A DNA stretch of 9,916 nt, taken from assembly GCA_041623475.1 (NCBI GenBank), contig JBFJWU010000103.1, positions 1 through 9,916 on the forward strand, given 5' to 3'. This DNA comes from JBFJWU01 sp041623475 [NCBI: bacterium]. GTDB taxonomy: Bacteria > J088. The first letter of the stretch is position 1. The number at the start of each line of letters is the position of its first letter. Position numbers and translations under genes: made by a program. The notes beneath the pieces were generated by a model. The model saw only the letters and a list, made by a program, of their open reading frames with translations. It was not told the DNA's origin and did no database searches. Of this stretch, positions 1-6,482 are shown piece by piece.

Positions 1-1148
1 ATCAGGCCCAGCAGCAACGGCACTGACATTGTTGTCATGAATGCCATCAGGACCAGAATCGAAAATACTTCCTGGGTGATCAGCCCCATGGACAATCCAA
101 TTTCGGCAACGATGACCTCAACGGCGCCGCGGCCATTCATCCCGGCCCCGACGGCAACGCCCTCGCGCCAACCGTTACCGCTGGGCAGATAGAACAGTGC
201 TGTGCCGACGATCTTGCCAACGGTTGCCAGGGCGACCACCGCTGCAAACAGCGCGGTGTCTGTCCAAATCACATCCAAAGATACATGAAAACCTGCAGTT
301 ACGAAAAAGATCGGGGCCAGGAATCCGACAGACAGGTCATGGACGACCTCGGTCAGTTCGTGTGACCACTTGCGCTGTACGATCCCTTCTTGCAGGAACA
401 GCCCCGCGATGAATGCGCCGAGGATACCGTGCAGGCCAGCCAGGTGGGCCAGTTCGCCAAAAATCAACGCAACAAGGACAACCAGAGTAAAATTGGCCGT
501 GCGTTTGTCGACGCCGATCGTGTCCAGCCGCGCCCCCAGCCAGGGAAATACACGCAGGCCCAGGGTCCCGGCGACGCCGAAAAACAGGATCGCTTTTCCA
601 GCGGTCAGGCTGATTTCGACAGCGTCAAAGCTGCCGGTGGACGCGAAACCCATGATCGCCGCGAACAGGACGAGCGCCAGCGTGTCGGCAAACAGGGCAC
701 CAACCAGCATGACGCTGGATATCCGGGTGCCGACCAGGTTCAGGTCGACAAGGATTCGCGATTTTGTGGCCAGGGACGTCACGCCCATCGCCATGCCCAT
801 AAACATCGCGGCGACCGGCGGATACCCGGCATACAGCATCAGGCCGATTCCCAGTCCAAAGGGCACAACGAATCCACCAATGGCGGCCAGCAAGCCAGCG
901 CCTGATGCCCGCAGTAGTTGACGTGGCTGGATTTCCATGCCGATGTACAGCATCAGCAGGTAGACACCGACCTCGGCCAGGACCTTGAGCGCGTCGCTGG
1001 GTTCCAGCCAACCCAGGATTGCCGGCCCCATGACCATGCCAACAGCAAGTTCCCCGAGAATTGCTGGAAGTCCGACGCGAACCGCCAGCAGGCCGGCAAC
1101 CCAGGCGGCACCGAGTACCATCAACAACTGCACAAAATCAAGGGTCAT
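1..1148 (-). CDS. CPA2/Kef-type cation:proton antiporter, C-terminus cut by window edge
   Basis: Integral inner-membrane protein expected to exchange K+ or Na+ for protons (CPA2 family, Na_H_Exchanger domain). The frame reads 382 codons from ATG at 1148 to the window edge with no stop, so the C-terminus, including any RCK/TrkA-N domain, is not visible. Almost the whole visible length is hydrophobic helices. Family hallmarks are VTSLATKSRIL (about 123-133), a single membrane Asp in FADTLAL (D155), HGILGAFIAGL (240-250), GKIVG with conserved Lys (K312), and the diagnostic GMNGRGAVEVI (336-346). The Asp is preceded by Ala, not by the Asp of electrogenic DD antiporters or the Gln of KefC, so ion and stoichiometry cannot be assigned. 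No Shine-Dalgarno is visible before 1148. The start was chosen as the first ATG giving a normal family N-terminus, and no other ATG lies closely upstream in frame. The gene is transcribed away from the solute-binding gene's 3' end, 177 bp apart. The family call is firm; the substrate is unknown. Confidence 0.93.
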   Translation of the reverse strand, partial: MTLDFVQLLMVLGAAWVAGLLAVRVGLPAILGELAVGMVMGPAILGWLEPSDALKVLAEVGVYLLMLYIGMEIQPRQLLRASGAGLLAAIGGFVVPFGLGIGLMLYAGYPPVAAMFMGMAMGVTSLATKSRILVDLNLVGTRISSVMLVGALFADTLALVLFAAIMGFASTGSFDAVEISLTAGKAILFFGVAGTLGLRVFPWLGARLDTIGVDKRTANFTLVVLVALIFGELAHLAGLHGILGAFIAGLFLQEGIVQRKWSHELTEVVHDLSVGFLAPIFFVTAGFHVSLDVIWTDTALFAAVVALATVGKIVGTALFYLPSGNGWREGVAVGAGMNGRGAVEVIVAEIGLSMGLITQEVFSILVLMAFMTTMSVPLLLGL

Positions 1149-1205
1149 AACTGTATTGTGCAGTATTTTGTGGTCTTGTTGCCGACGGTTCTCCGGGAAG
1201 GCGCG

Positions 1206-1234
1206 CAGTTCGAGGCGTTTCGTGCCTCGAACTG
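1206..1234. other. Perfect 11-bp stem-loop between two minus-strand genes
   Basis: CAGTTCGAGGC (1206-1216) and GCCTCGAACTG (1224-1234) are perfect inverted repeats around the 7-nt loop GTTTCGT. No T-run follows on either strand, so it is not a canonical intrinsic terminator. It lies 92 nt past the solute-binding gene stop and 57 nt before the antiporter start. It could be a transcript 3' end, an operator, or part of the antiporter leader. A second small perfect hairpin, CGAAAC-CTC-GTTTCG, follows at 1240-1254. Confidence 0.55.
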
Positions 1235-1325
1235 ACCAGCGAAACCTCGTTTCGATGGCGTCATCCAAAGACCGACTCGATGGCAGCGATCAAGGGCCAG
1301 TTGATCTGGACGCCGGACCGAATCC

Positions 1326-2090
1326 TTACCGGGTTTCCAGCTCCGCGCACGTGACACAACGGATGTCAGGGAGCTGCAAGTTTGGCAGGTGCTTGTGCAT
1401 GATGTCCTCCAGGATGCCGGCCTGTTTCAGACGGGCCATTTCGGCATCGAGCCTGGGGATCAGCGGGCGCAGTTCGCGTCGCAGGATGGTGTACAACGGC
1501 ACAACCGCCAACGGCGGGGTCCATTCGCTTATCTCGGAATTGCCGTCTTTGCGAGCCTGTTCCTGGATCAATCCGCGAACGCCGACGATCACGTCGGCGC
1601 GATCGCGGGCGATTAATTGCAGCAACGCAGACAATGTTGGTGCGCTGACCTGTTCGGCAGGCTCGATCTGCTGCAGCATTAATTGCGGTAATCGCGTGCC
1701 GCGACGGTATCCGACGCGAAGTGACTTCAAGTCCTGCCAGCCGGCTGGTACGTAGCGCGGCTGCCGGCCAAACGCAGAAAAAACGATATCGACCAGCGGC
1801 TCCCGCGTTCGGATCAGTTCCTGATGTTCCATCGAAACCAACTCGGTACGGGCGATGTCCCCGTCCAGTTCTCCTTTGGTCAGCAGGAACAGGGCGCGAT
1901 CCGCTGGCAGGGCGACAATCCGGACTGGCTGGCCGATGTTGTTGAACATCAGCGTCGTAACCTCTACGGCTACAGCGCTTATGGACGGTGGCAGGTCATC
2001 CATGATCGCCAGGCGCAACGGGCCAGGCTCGGCAATGGAAGCGGTGGGGATCAGCAGGAACAGCACGAATCCGTGAATAACGGTGCGCAT
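1326..2090 (-). CDS. Periplasmic solute-binding-like protein (SBP_bac_3-type)
   Basis: Predicted exported protein of 254 aa resembling family 3 extracellular solute-binding proteins, the periplasmic receptors for amino acids or other small polar solutes. From ATG 2090 the N-terminus is a classical Sec signal: a short basic segment, a hydrophobic core FVLFLLIPTA (8-17), and a likely cleavage after SIA (about residue 20). The mature part shows the family pattern: LRLAIMDDLPP near the start, a KGELDGDIAR element (72-81), and LKSLRVGYRRGT opening the second lobe. A CVTC pair (C245, C248) near the C-terminus could form a disulfide. A TTG (2129) or ATG (2102) further upstream also reads through in frame, but TTG 2129 falls inside the terminator of the preceding gene. 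ATG 2090 has AGGG just upstream and starts the signal peptide cleanly. No permease or ATPase gene is adjacent, so it is an orphan receptor whose ligand is unknown. It might instead serve a sensory role. Confidence 0.75.
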   Translation of the reverse strand: MRTVIHGFVLFLLIPTASIAEPGPLRLAIMDDLPPSISAVAVEVTTLMFNNIGQPVRIVALPADRALFLLTKGELDGDIARTELVSMEHQELIRTREPLVDIVFSAFGRQPRYVPAGWQDLKSLRVGYRRGTRLPQLMLQQIEPAEQVSAPTLSALLQLIARDRADVIVGVRGLIQEQARKDGNSEISEWTPPLAVVPLYTILRRELRPLIPRLDAEMARLKQAGILEDIMHKHLPNLQLPDIRCVTCAELETR

Positions 2091-2127
2091 AACCCTGAGC
2101 ATAGGCGAGTTGGCACGTTTTTTCAAC

Positions 2128-2157
2128 AAAAAAGCCGGGACTCATCCGGTCCCGGCT
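2128..2157 (-). terminator. Intrinsic terminator of the acyl-CoA synthetase/SDR operon
   Basis: On the minus strand AGCCGGGAC pairs with GTCCCGGCT (9 bp, 7-nt loop, 2133-2157) and is followed directly by six T residues (plus-strand A run 2128-2133). It sits 28 nt past the stop of the short-chain dehydrogenase. This is the best-formed terminator in the window and marks the end of the transcription unit that begins near 5800. Confidence 0.88.
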
Positions 2158-2184
2158 GTACCGATTTCAGAGCAACCCTTTGAC

Positions 2185-2952
2185 TCAGGCAGTGCCTTCG
2201 ATCTTGTGCATATTCTTCCAGATCAGATTGGGCATCCAACGTGCAGCACGGATCGCCCATTTCGCTTCCCCCGGAGTAATCCAGAAGTCGCCCTTGGCAA
2301 CACCTTTCTCGATCTCGTCCAGGATAAAACCGGGTTCAACCGGGCCCTTGCCCTCATCCATGACCTTTGGATTGGATTGCACCTGATTCAGCAATGGCGT
2401 ATTCACCATCGGCGGGCAGACGCAAAAGAAATCGACACCCGTGTGGCGATTCTCGTGGTACAGAATGTCAGCGTAGGATCGAACGGCAAATTTAGAGGCG
2501 CAGTACGCACCGAAATGCATAACAGGCATCCAGCCAACCAACGAAGCAAATATGATTTGTTGACCCTGGCCGCGCTTGATCATCTGCGGCAACGTTGCAT
2601 GGACAGTGTTCACGACACCATTGAAATTCACGTCCATTACCTTGACAGTCAGTTCCGGGCTCATGTCCATGATCAAGTCACTGGGCATGATCGCAGCTGC
2701 GGTCATGACGCGATCAATCTGCCCCAGATCAGATTCGATCTTACCCACGGAATCTTTTACGGCTTCCAGGTCCGTTACGTCACATACATAGGTGGTAACG
2801 TTTTCGCTGCTGGCTGCGGTCTTTTGCAGGCCTTCCTCGTTAACATCCAGGGCAGCAACCTTTTTGCCGGCCTTGGCCATTCGCTCGCAGGCCAACTGGC
2901 CCATTCCGCTGCCGCCACCAGTGACCAGTGCCACTTGTCCATCAAAACTCAT
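2185..2952 (-). CDS. Short-chain dehydrogenase/reductase (SDR)
   Basis: Cytosolic NAD(P)-dependent oxidoreductase of 255 aa, the usual length for classical SDRs, expected to interconvert a hydroxyl and a keto group. The Rossmann glycine motif is TGGGSGMG (11-18). Asp36 at the end of beta-2 (AALDV) suggests NAD(H) preference, and the D59-V60 pair (CDVTD) contacts adenine. The catalytic tetrad is visible as N109 (DVNFNG), S137 (FASLVG), Y150 and K154 (YCASK). The usual NNAG structural motif is replaced by TAAA (84-87). The start at 2952 is supported by GAGGAAAGGA about 7 nt upstream. It follows the saccharopine-dehydrogenase-like gene after 107 nt and precedes a strong terminator, so it is probably the last gene of the acyl-CoA synthetase operon. 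The substrate is unknown; the context favours a lipid, steroid or hydroxyacyl compound. Confidence 0.93.
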   Translation of the reverse strand: MSFDGQVALVTGGGSGMGQLACERMAKAGKKVAALDVNEEGLQKTAASSENVTTYVCDVTDLEAVKDSVGKIESDLGQIDRVMTAAAIMPSDLIMDMSPELTVKVMDVNFNGVVNTVHATLPQMIKRGQGQQIIFASLVGWMPVMHFGAYCASKFAVRSYADILYHENRHTGVDFFCVCPPMVNTPLLNQVQSNPKVMDEGKGPVEPGFILDEIEKGVAKGDFWITPGEAKWAIRAARWMPNLIWKNMHKIEGTA

Positions 2953-3014
2953 GATCGAATCCTTTCCTCAGGTTTGGGCGATCCCGGTCGGGTGCCTTGA
3001 TTCAGGGTTATCCA

Positions 3015-3042
3015 GGTTGCCCCGGGACAGACCCTGGCAACC
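3015..3042. other. Inverted repeat in the gap between reductase and SDR genes
   Basis: GGTTGCC (3015-3021) and GGCAACC (3036-3042) form a 7-bp stem. Inside it, GGG/CCC (3024-3026/3032-3034) can add 3 bp around a small bulge. There is no T-run on the minus strand, so termination is unlikely. The repeat may be a transcript-processing or stability element between the second and third genes of the operon, or chance. Confidence 0.35.
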
Positions 3043-3059
3043 GCATTTTGTCTGAAAAA

Positions 3060-4151
3060 TCAATGTATGTGCCATTCGAGCCCGCGGAATTTCAACGCGT
3101 CCAGGAACGGTACGGGCTCCAGGGTTGCCCCGGTCGTGCAGACACCAGTCTGTCGACCACGACCGTCAGCCAGCCAGCAGGCACCAAGGGCCGCTACTTC
3201 GCCAGTTGTGTCATAAACATCGGGCCCGGAGATCGTCAGGTCGTGGATGTCGCCGGATTCGCCTGTCCCGCGAACGACCACCGTCCAGCGTGCGGCCGAC
3301 CGGGTTGCCTCGTCGGGATCGGGCATCGTCCGGCTGATCCGATCTTCCAGCCAGTGGACCAGCCGGTTGGTCATAATTCGCCGAAAGACCGGTTTCAATG
3401 CGCTAAATGCTGCAAATCCCCAGGCCTGTCCAGCCGGAAGTACCAGGTTGTTCGTCACCGATTGCAGGGTCGCGATCTCTGCCGGCAGCAGGATCGCGTC
3501 ACCGCCTGGAAAGGGTACACTACGCCGCACGTGCCGTTCCCCGGAAAACGTGACCTTGTCTGGACGCAGGGGGGCGGGCAGGGGGCCATAGGTACCGTCC
3601 CGATACTCATAAAAATCTTCGCTGACCATACCCAGCGCGCTGATCGCCGTCCCCCGGCTGGTTTTGTAGTCATCCAGCCAATGGTACGAATCCACAGCGG
3701 TCAAGGGCCCAAACCTGTCCTCGAGGATCCGCGCGCCACAATAGGCGAATGCGAAATCAACTGCCTGGCCTGTAATGACCGTGACATCGGCATCTTTGGC
3801 CCGCCGGTCAAATTGCTCATACGCGGCCTTCTGGAATGATTGTTCCGCGGTGGTATCGACGTAATGGGTGCCGGTCGAAATCGCAGCCTCGACAACAGGC
3901 AGACCATAACGTACAAACGGGCCGATTGTGTTGGCGACTGCGCCGCATCCGTCCATCGCGCTGGTCAAGCTGCCGGGTTCGGCCAGGTCAATCCTGCGAA
4001 CGTCCTGACAGTGACCGACCTGTTCAGCAAGTTCGGTTAATTGCTGAACATTGCGGCCGACCGCGAACCACGGGCGTCCGGAACGTGCCAGCGCACCAGC
4101 GACCAGCCGACCGGTGTAGCCATTGGCCCCGAATACGGCGACGGGTTCCAT
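3060..4151 (-). CDS. Saccharopine-dehydrogenase-like NAD(P)-binding reductase (trans-acting enoyl reductase type)
   Basis: Protein of 363 aa from the saccharopine dehydrogenase NADP-binding superfamily. In mycobacteria, relatives annotated as trans-acting enoyl reductases act on lipid intermediates; other relatives have no known substrate. The Rossmann motif VFGANGYTG is at residues 6-14. Further family signatures are NTIGPFVRYGLPVVEAA (74-90), a HYVDTTAEQ segment (97-104) and an ITGQAVDFAFAYCGA stretch (126-140). ATG 4149-4151 immediately follows the TGA of the acyl-CoA synthetase (TGAATG on the minus strand), so the two are almost certainly translationally coupled. The SDR follows after 107 nt. 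It is unlikely to be a true lysine-pathway saccharopine dehydrogenase, because the neighbours are lipid-type enzymes. The likely role is reduction of an acyl or steroid-type intermediate in the same pathway. The fold call is strong; the reaction is inferred. Confidence 0.88.
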   Translation of the reverse strand: MEPVAVFGANGYTGRLVAGALARSGRPWFAVGRNVQQLTELAEQVGHCQDVRRIDLAEPGSLTSAMDGCGAVANTIGPFVRYGLPVVEAAISTGTHYVDTTAEQSFQKAAYEQFDRRAKDADVTVITGQAVDFAFAYCGARILEDRFGPLTAVDSYHWLDDYKTSRGTAISALGMVSEDFYEYRDGTYGPLPAPLRPDKVTFSGERHVRRSVPFPGGDAILLPAEIATLQSVTNNLVLPAGQAWGFAAFSALKPVFRRIMTNRLVHWLEDRISRTMPDPDEATRSAARWTVVVRGTGESGDIHDLTISGPDVYDTTGEVAALGACWLADGRGRQTGVCTTGATLEPVPFLDALKFRGLEWHIH

Positions 4152-5720
4152 TCAGATCGCCCGGTCGCGGCCTTCCCAATATGGATCCCGGAGTTTGCGC
4201 TTCATCAGTTTGCCATTTGCCTCACGTGGCAGTTGGTCTACAAAGTCAATGGTCCGGGGCATCTTGTATTTGGCAATCCGATCCTGACAAAACGCCATGA
4301 TCTCATTGCGCGTATCTTCGTCGTCGGCGACACCAGGAACCAGTTCAACCACCGCCTTCACCTCTTCTCCCCAGTCATCGTGGGGAATTCCGAAGACAGC
4401 GACGTCCTGGACCTTGTCGTGCAGGATCATTTCACATTCGATTTCTGCAGGATAAATGTTGACGCCGCCTGAAATAATCATGTCGGATTTCCGGTCACAG
4501 AGAAACAGGAAACCGTCCTCGTCCAGATAACCGGCATCGCCGACCGTAAAATAGTCGTCCTGCCAGGCTTTGCTGGTCTTTTCCTTGTCGCCGTGGTATT
4601 CGAACTTCATCCCGTCCATATACATATAGACTGTGCCGATCTCTGTTGGCGGCAATTCATTGCCGTCGTCATCGCAGATCTTGATTTTGGATATCGGCCA
4701 GGGATTTCCGACCGTTCCGGGTTTCTTCAGCCAGTCGTGCGGTGTTGCCAGTGTGCCGCCGCCTTCGGTGGCCCCATAGTATTCGTAGATAACCGGTCCC
4801 CACCAGTCCATCATCTGCTGCTTGACGGGAACGGGGCAGGGGGCGGCACTGTGGATCATGTTGCGTACCGACGAAACGTCGTACTTGCCGCGTACGTCCT
4901 CGGGAAGCTGCAGCATGCGCGAAAACATCGTCGGAACCATGTGCGAATGGGTTACTTTGTACCGGTCAATCATCTCCAGGCAGCCCTCAGGGGTCCATTT
5001 ATCCATCAGGACGACGGTGTGACCGAAGTTCAGTGAGCTTTGGGAAAAACTGGTTACGGCCGTGTGATAAAGCGGTGCAACAACCAGATGAACGTTGTCG
5101 CCCTGGGGCATGATCCCGAACAGCATCAGGAACATTCCGAGTTGTCCGCCCTGGTCATCAGGGTTTGCGCCTGTCAGTGGTCTGCGAACCCCTTTCGGCT
5201 TGCCAGTGGTGCCGGATGTATAGGTCATGACTGCGCCCGCCTGCCGATCTGACGGCTCGTCTGCGGGAAACGCCGCGATCCAGTCTGCGAACGGTTGAAA
5301 ACCCCCGGCCTGGCCAAACACATAGCGTCGGTCGGATGGAAAATCCAGCTTGTCTGCCGCCTCGGTGCCTTCGGATGTAAATCGTTCGGAAACAAAAAAC
5401 GCTTTTGCACCGCAATCCCCCAGGATGTACGACGCTTCGTGCGGGGTCAGGTGCCAGTTGATCGGCGTGATGTAAATTCCACTTTGCAAACAGGCCAGCG
5501 TGGTCGTAACCATATCGATGACGTTGTGGGATAACAGGGCGATCGTGTCGCCCGCAGAAACACCGATATCCCGCAAGGCTCTGGTGGTCTGGTTGGTTCG
5601 CGCCGCCAGGTCTCCGAAGGTGATGGAATCGCCATGCTCGTCGACGATGGCGATCTTGTCCGGGTCGGCTGCAGCCATTCGCCAGAATCCCAGCGGTGGC
5701 AGGTCAGGCATCTGGTCCAT
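4152..5720 (-). CDS. Acyl-CoA synthetase (AMP-forming, FadD-like)
   Basis: Adenylate-forming ligase of 522 aa that should activate a carboxylic acid to its acyl-AMP and then acyl-CoA. Motifs numbered from the chosen start: ATP-binding P-loop TYTSGTTGKPKG (166-177), acyl/adenine-binding YYGATEGGG (314-322), the GDAGYLDEDG segment with its conserved Asp (394-403), hinge and A8 region DRKSDMIISGGVNIYP (409-424), and the C-terminal catalytic Lys in EANGKLMKRKL (K504). All core residues are present, so it should be active. ATG 5720 was chosen because GGAG lies 9 nt upstream (5730-5733). ATG 5735 and TTG 5744 are in frame but lack a ribosome-binding site. The N-terminus DLPPLGFWRMAA leads straight into the family fold. 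It is the first gene of the operon, with a KstR-like palindrome upstream. The substrate class (fatty acid, steroid side chain or other) cannot be read from the sequence. Confidence 0.94.
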   Translation of the reverse strand: MDQMPDLPPLGFWRMAAADPDKIAIVDEHGDSITFGDLAARTNQTTRALRDIGVSAGDTIALLSHNVIDMVTTTLACLQSGIYITPINWHLTPHEASYILGDCGAKAFFVSERFTSEGTEAADKLDFPSDRRYVFGQAGGFQPFADWIAAFPADEPSDRQAGAVMTYTSGTTGKPKGVRRPLTGANPDDQGGQLGMFLMLFGIMPQGDNVHLVVAPLYHTAVTSFSQSSLNFGHTVVLMDKWTPEGCLEMIDRYKVTHSHMVPTMFSRMLQLPEDVRGKYDVSSVRNMIHSAAPCPVPVKQQMMDWWGPVIYEYYGATEGGGTLATPHDWLKKPGTVGNPWPISKIKICDDDGNELPPTEIGTVYMYMDGMKFEYHGDKEKTSKAWQDDYFTVGDAGYLDEDGFLFLCDRKSDMIISGGVNIYPAEIECEMILHDKVQDVAVFGIPHDDWGEEVKAVVELVPGVADDEDTRNEIMAFCQDRIAKYKMPRTIDFVDQLPREANGKLMKRKLRDPYWEGRDRAI

Positions 5721-5798
5721 TGTCCAGGTCTCCATTTCGATCAATTAAAAGTGATGTGCCCCGGCGGGGCAATTCCGGTCCTTACTGAGCACACCGGA

Positions 5799-5814
5799 GT
5801 AGAACGTGTTCTAC
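5799..5814. promoter_or_regulatory. KstR-like TetR-family operator palindrome
   Basis: GTAGAACGTGTTCTAC is symmetric except for its central dinucleotide. On the minus strand it reads GTAGAACACGTTCTAC. It matches TnnAACnnGTTnnA, the published operator pattern of KstR, the TetR-family repressor of steroid catabolism in actinobacteria, at every fixed position. It lies 78 nt upstream of the acyl-CoA synthetase ATG and covers a plausible -10 box, the expected place for a repressor. The palindrome is seen; binding by a KstR-type protein is inferred. Another TetR-family lipid regulator with a similar site is possible. Confidence 0.72.
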
Positions 5815-5836
5815 CATTTCCGCTGAAAGTGCGCAA
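5808..5836 (-). promoter_or_regulatory. Putative sigma70 promoter of the acyl-CoA synthetase operon
   Basis: On the minus strand TTGCGC (5836-5831), a 17-nt spacer and TAGAAC (5813-5808) form a -35/-10 pair. The -10 matches the consensus at 4 of 6 positions and the -35 at only 3. The -10 lies inside the palindrome, so repressor binding would block polymerase. It would give a leader of about 80 nt. Confidence 0.45.
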
Positions 5837-5903
5837 ATCAGCATTTGCCCTGGTCCTGAAGTACAACAGTATGAAAATAAGGTAAACCTTTGTTAATAAA
5901 TGT

Positions 5904-5933
5904 AAAAAATGGATTCAACAAGGTCAATCCATT
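5904..5933 (-). terminator. AU-rich intrinsic terminator of the yaiI unit
   Basis: On the minus strand AATGGATT pairs with AATCCATT (5933-5926 with 5915-5908, 10-nt loop), and the adenine run at 5904-5909 on the plus strand gives a U-tract. It sits about 90 nt past the yaiI stop and upstream of the next promoter, so it separates the two minus-strand units. The stem is AU-rich and so of moderate strength. Confidence 0.55.
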
Positions 5934-5986
5934 GTCCCGTAAGTCATTTACCATTTGGTCAATTTTGTCGCCGGGACCGCATCGTA

Positions 5987-6000
5987 TGGAACGTGTTGCA
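5987..6000. promoter_or_regulatory. Second, weaker match to the KstR-like operator pattern
   Basis: TGGAACGTGTTGCA fits TnnAACnnGTTnnA and shares the AACGTGTT core with the site at 5799-5814, but its outer arms are less symmetric. It lies between the yaiI stop and that unit's terminator, about 170 bp upstream of the main site. It may be an auxiliary site bound together with the main one, or chance. Confidence 0.3.
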
Positions 6001-6020
6001 GGGCGGTCGGGCGCCCGGAC

Positions 6021-6482
6021 TTATCTGAGTCGACGTGCCAGGAACGTGTCGAGGGCGTTGGCGAACGCCTGTTTGTCCCGTGGACCATATTCAGCCGGGC
6101 CCCCGAACTCGCCGCCGGCGTCCCGCATGTCGGCCATGAAATCGCGGACACTCAGCAGGCTGCCGATATTCTCGGTTGTATACAGTTCGCCCCGCGGATT
6201 CAAGCCGGTTGCCCCTTTCTTGACCACCAGATCAGCCAGCGGAATGTCGGCGGTAATAACCAGGTCGCCCGATTGTGCCAGCTCGACAATCCTGGCATCC
6301 GCGACATCGAAACCCTGGCCAACCTGAAGCGTCTTTAACCCGGGGATTTCCGGAATCGTCAAGTACTGGTTTGATACGAGCGTTACGGGAATCCTGCGCC
6401 GTTCGGCGACGCGATACAGCAATTCCTTGGCCAACCGGGGACATGCATCAGCGTCGACGAGAATCTGGAATTTGTCCGTCAC
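6021..6482 (-). CDS. yaiI: YaiI/YqxD (UPF0178, DUF188) family protein
   Basis: Protein of 153 aa, full length for the YaiI/YqxD family, which has a PIN-like fold and no established biochemical role. It is expected to be cytosolic. Family blocks appear in order: VDADACP (9-15), VSNQ (36-39), GFDVAD (58-63), DLVITADIPLA (73-83), NPRGELYT (95-102), RDFMADMR (113-120), GGP (127-129) and RDKQAFANAL (135-144). The acidic residues of VDADACP and the ITAD segment resemble a metal-binding nuclease site, but activity is unproven. The start is GTG 6482, preceded by an excellent GGAGG 8 nt upstream. It overlaps the stop of the CPxCG gene by 4 nt (GTGA), which points to translational coupling. It is the last gene of a three-gene unit with the GNAT gene. 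Identity is firm; function is unknown. Confidence 0.93.
   Translation of the reverse strand: MTDKFQILVDADACPRLAKELLYRVAERRRIPVTLVSNQYLTIPEIPGLKTLQVGQGFDVADARIVELAQSGDLVITADIPLADLVVKKGATGLNPRGELYTTENIGSLLSVRDFMADMRDAGGEFGGPAEYGPRDKQAFANALDTFLARRLR

Larger units (their letters stand above)
5721..6020. other. 300-bp intergenic regulatory region upstream of the acyl-CoA synthetase operon
   Basis: This stretch has no convincing gene. From right to left it holds a second AACnnGTT match (5987-6000), an AU-rich terminator for the yaiI unit (5904-5933), a minus-strand promoter with the palindrome (5799-5836), a small GC-rich hairpin GCCCC-GGC-GGGGC (5758-5770) in the predicted leader, and the ribosome-binding site at 5730-5733. 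Confidence 0.7.

Noticed and set aside
370-921. Plus-strand open frames opposite the antiporter
   Set aside because: The sequence is low in protein-like character and complementary to a strongly conserved membrane protein frame.
2083-3000. Long plus-strand open frame (305 codons) opposite the SDR
   Set aside because: It is the antisense shadow of a clear SDR gene with intact motifs. The encoded sequence has no recognisable domain, and it also crosses a strong minus-strand terminator.
2997-3839. Plus-strand frame of 280 codons opposite the saccharopine-dehydrogenase-like gene
   Set aside because: It is antisense to a gene with clear family motifs, has no family resemblance of its own and no convincing ribosome-binding site.
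6008-6017. CGGGCGCCCG palindrome just past the yaiI stop
   Set aside because: It is ten bases, has no T-run and essentially no loop; palindromes of this size are common in GC-rich DNA.
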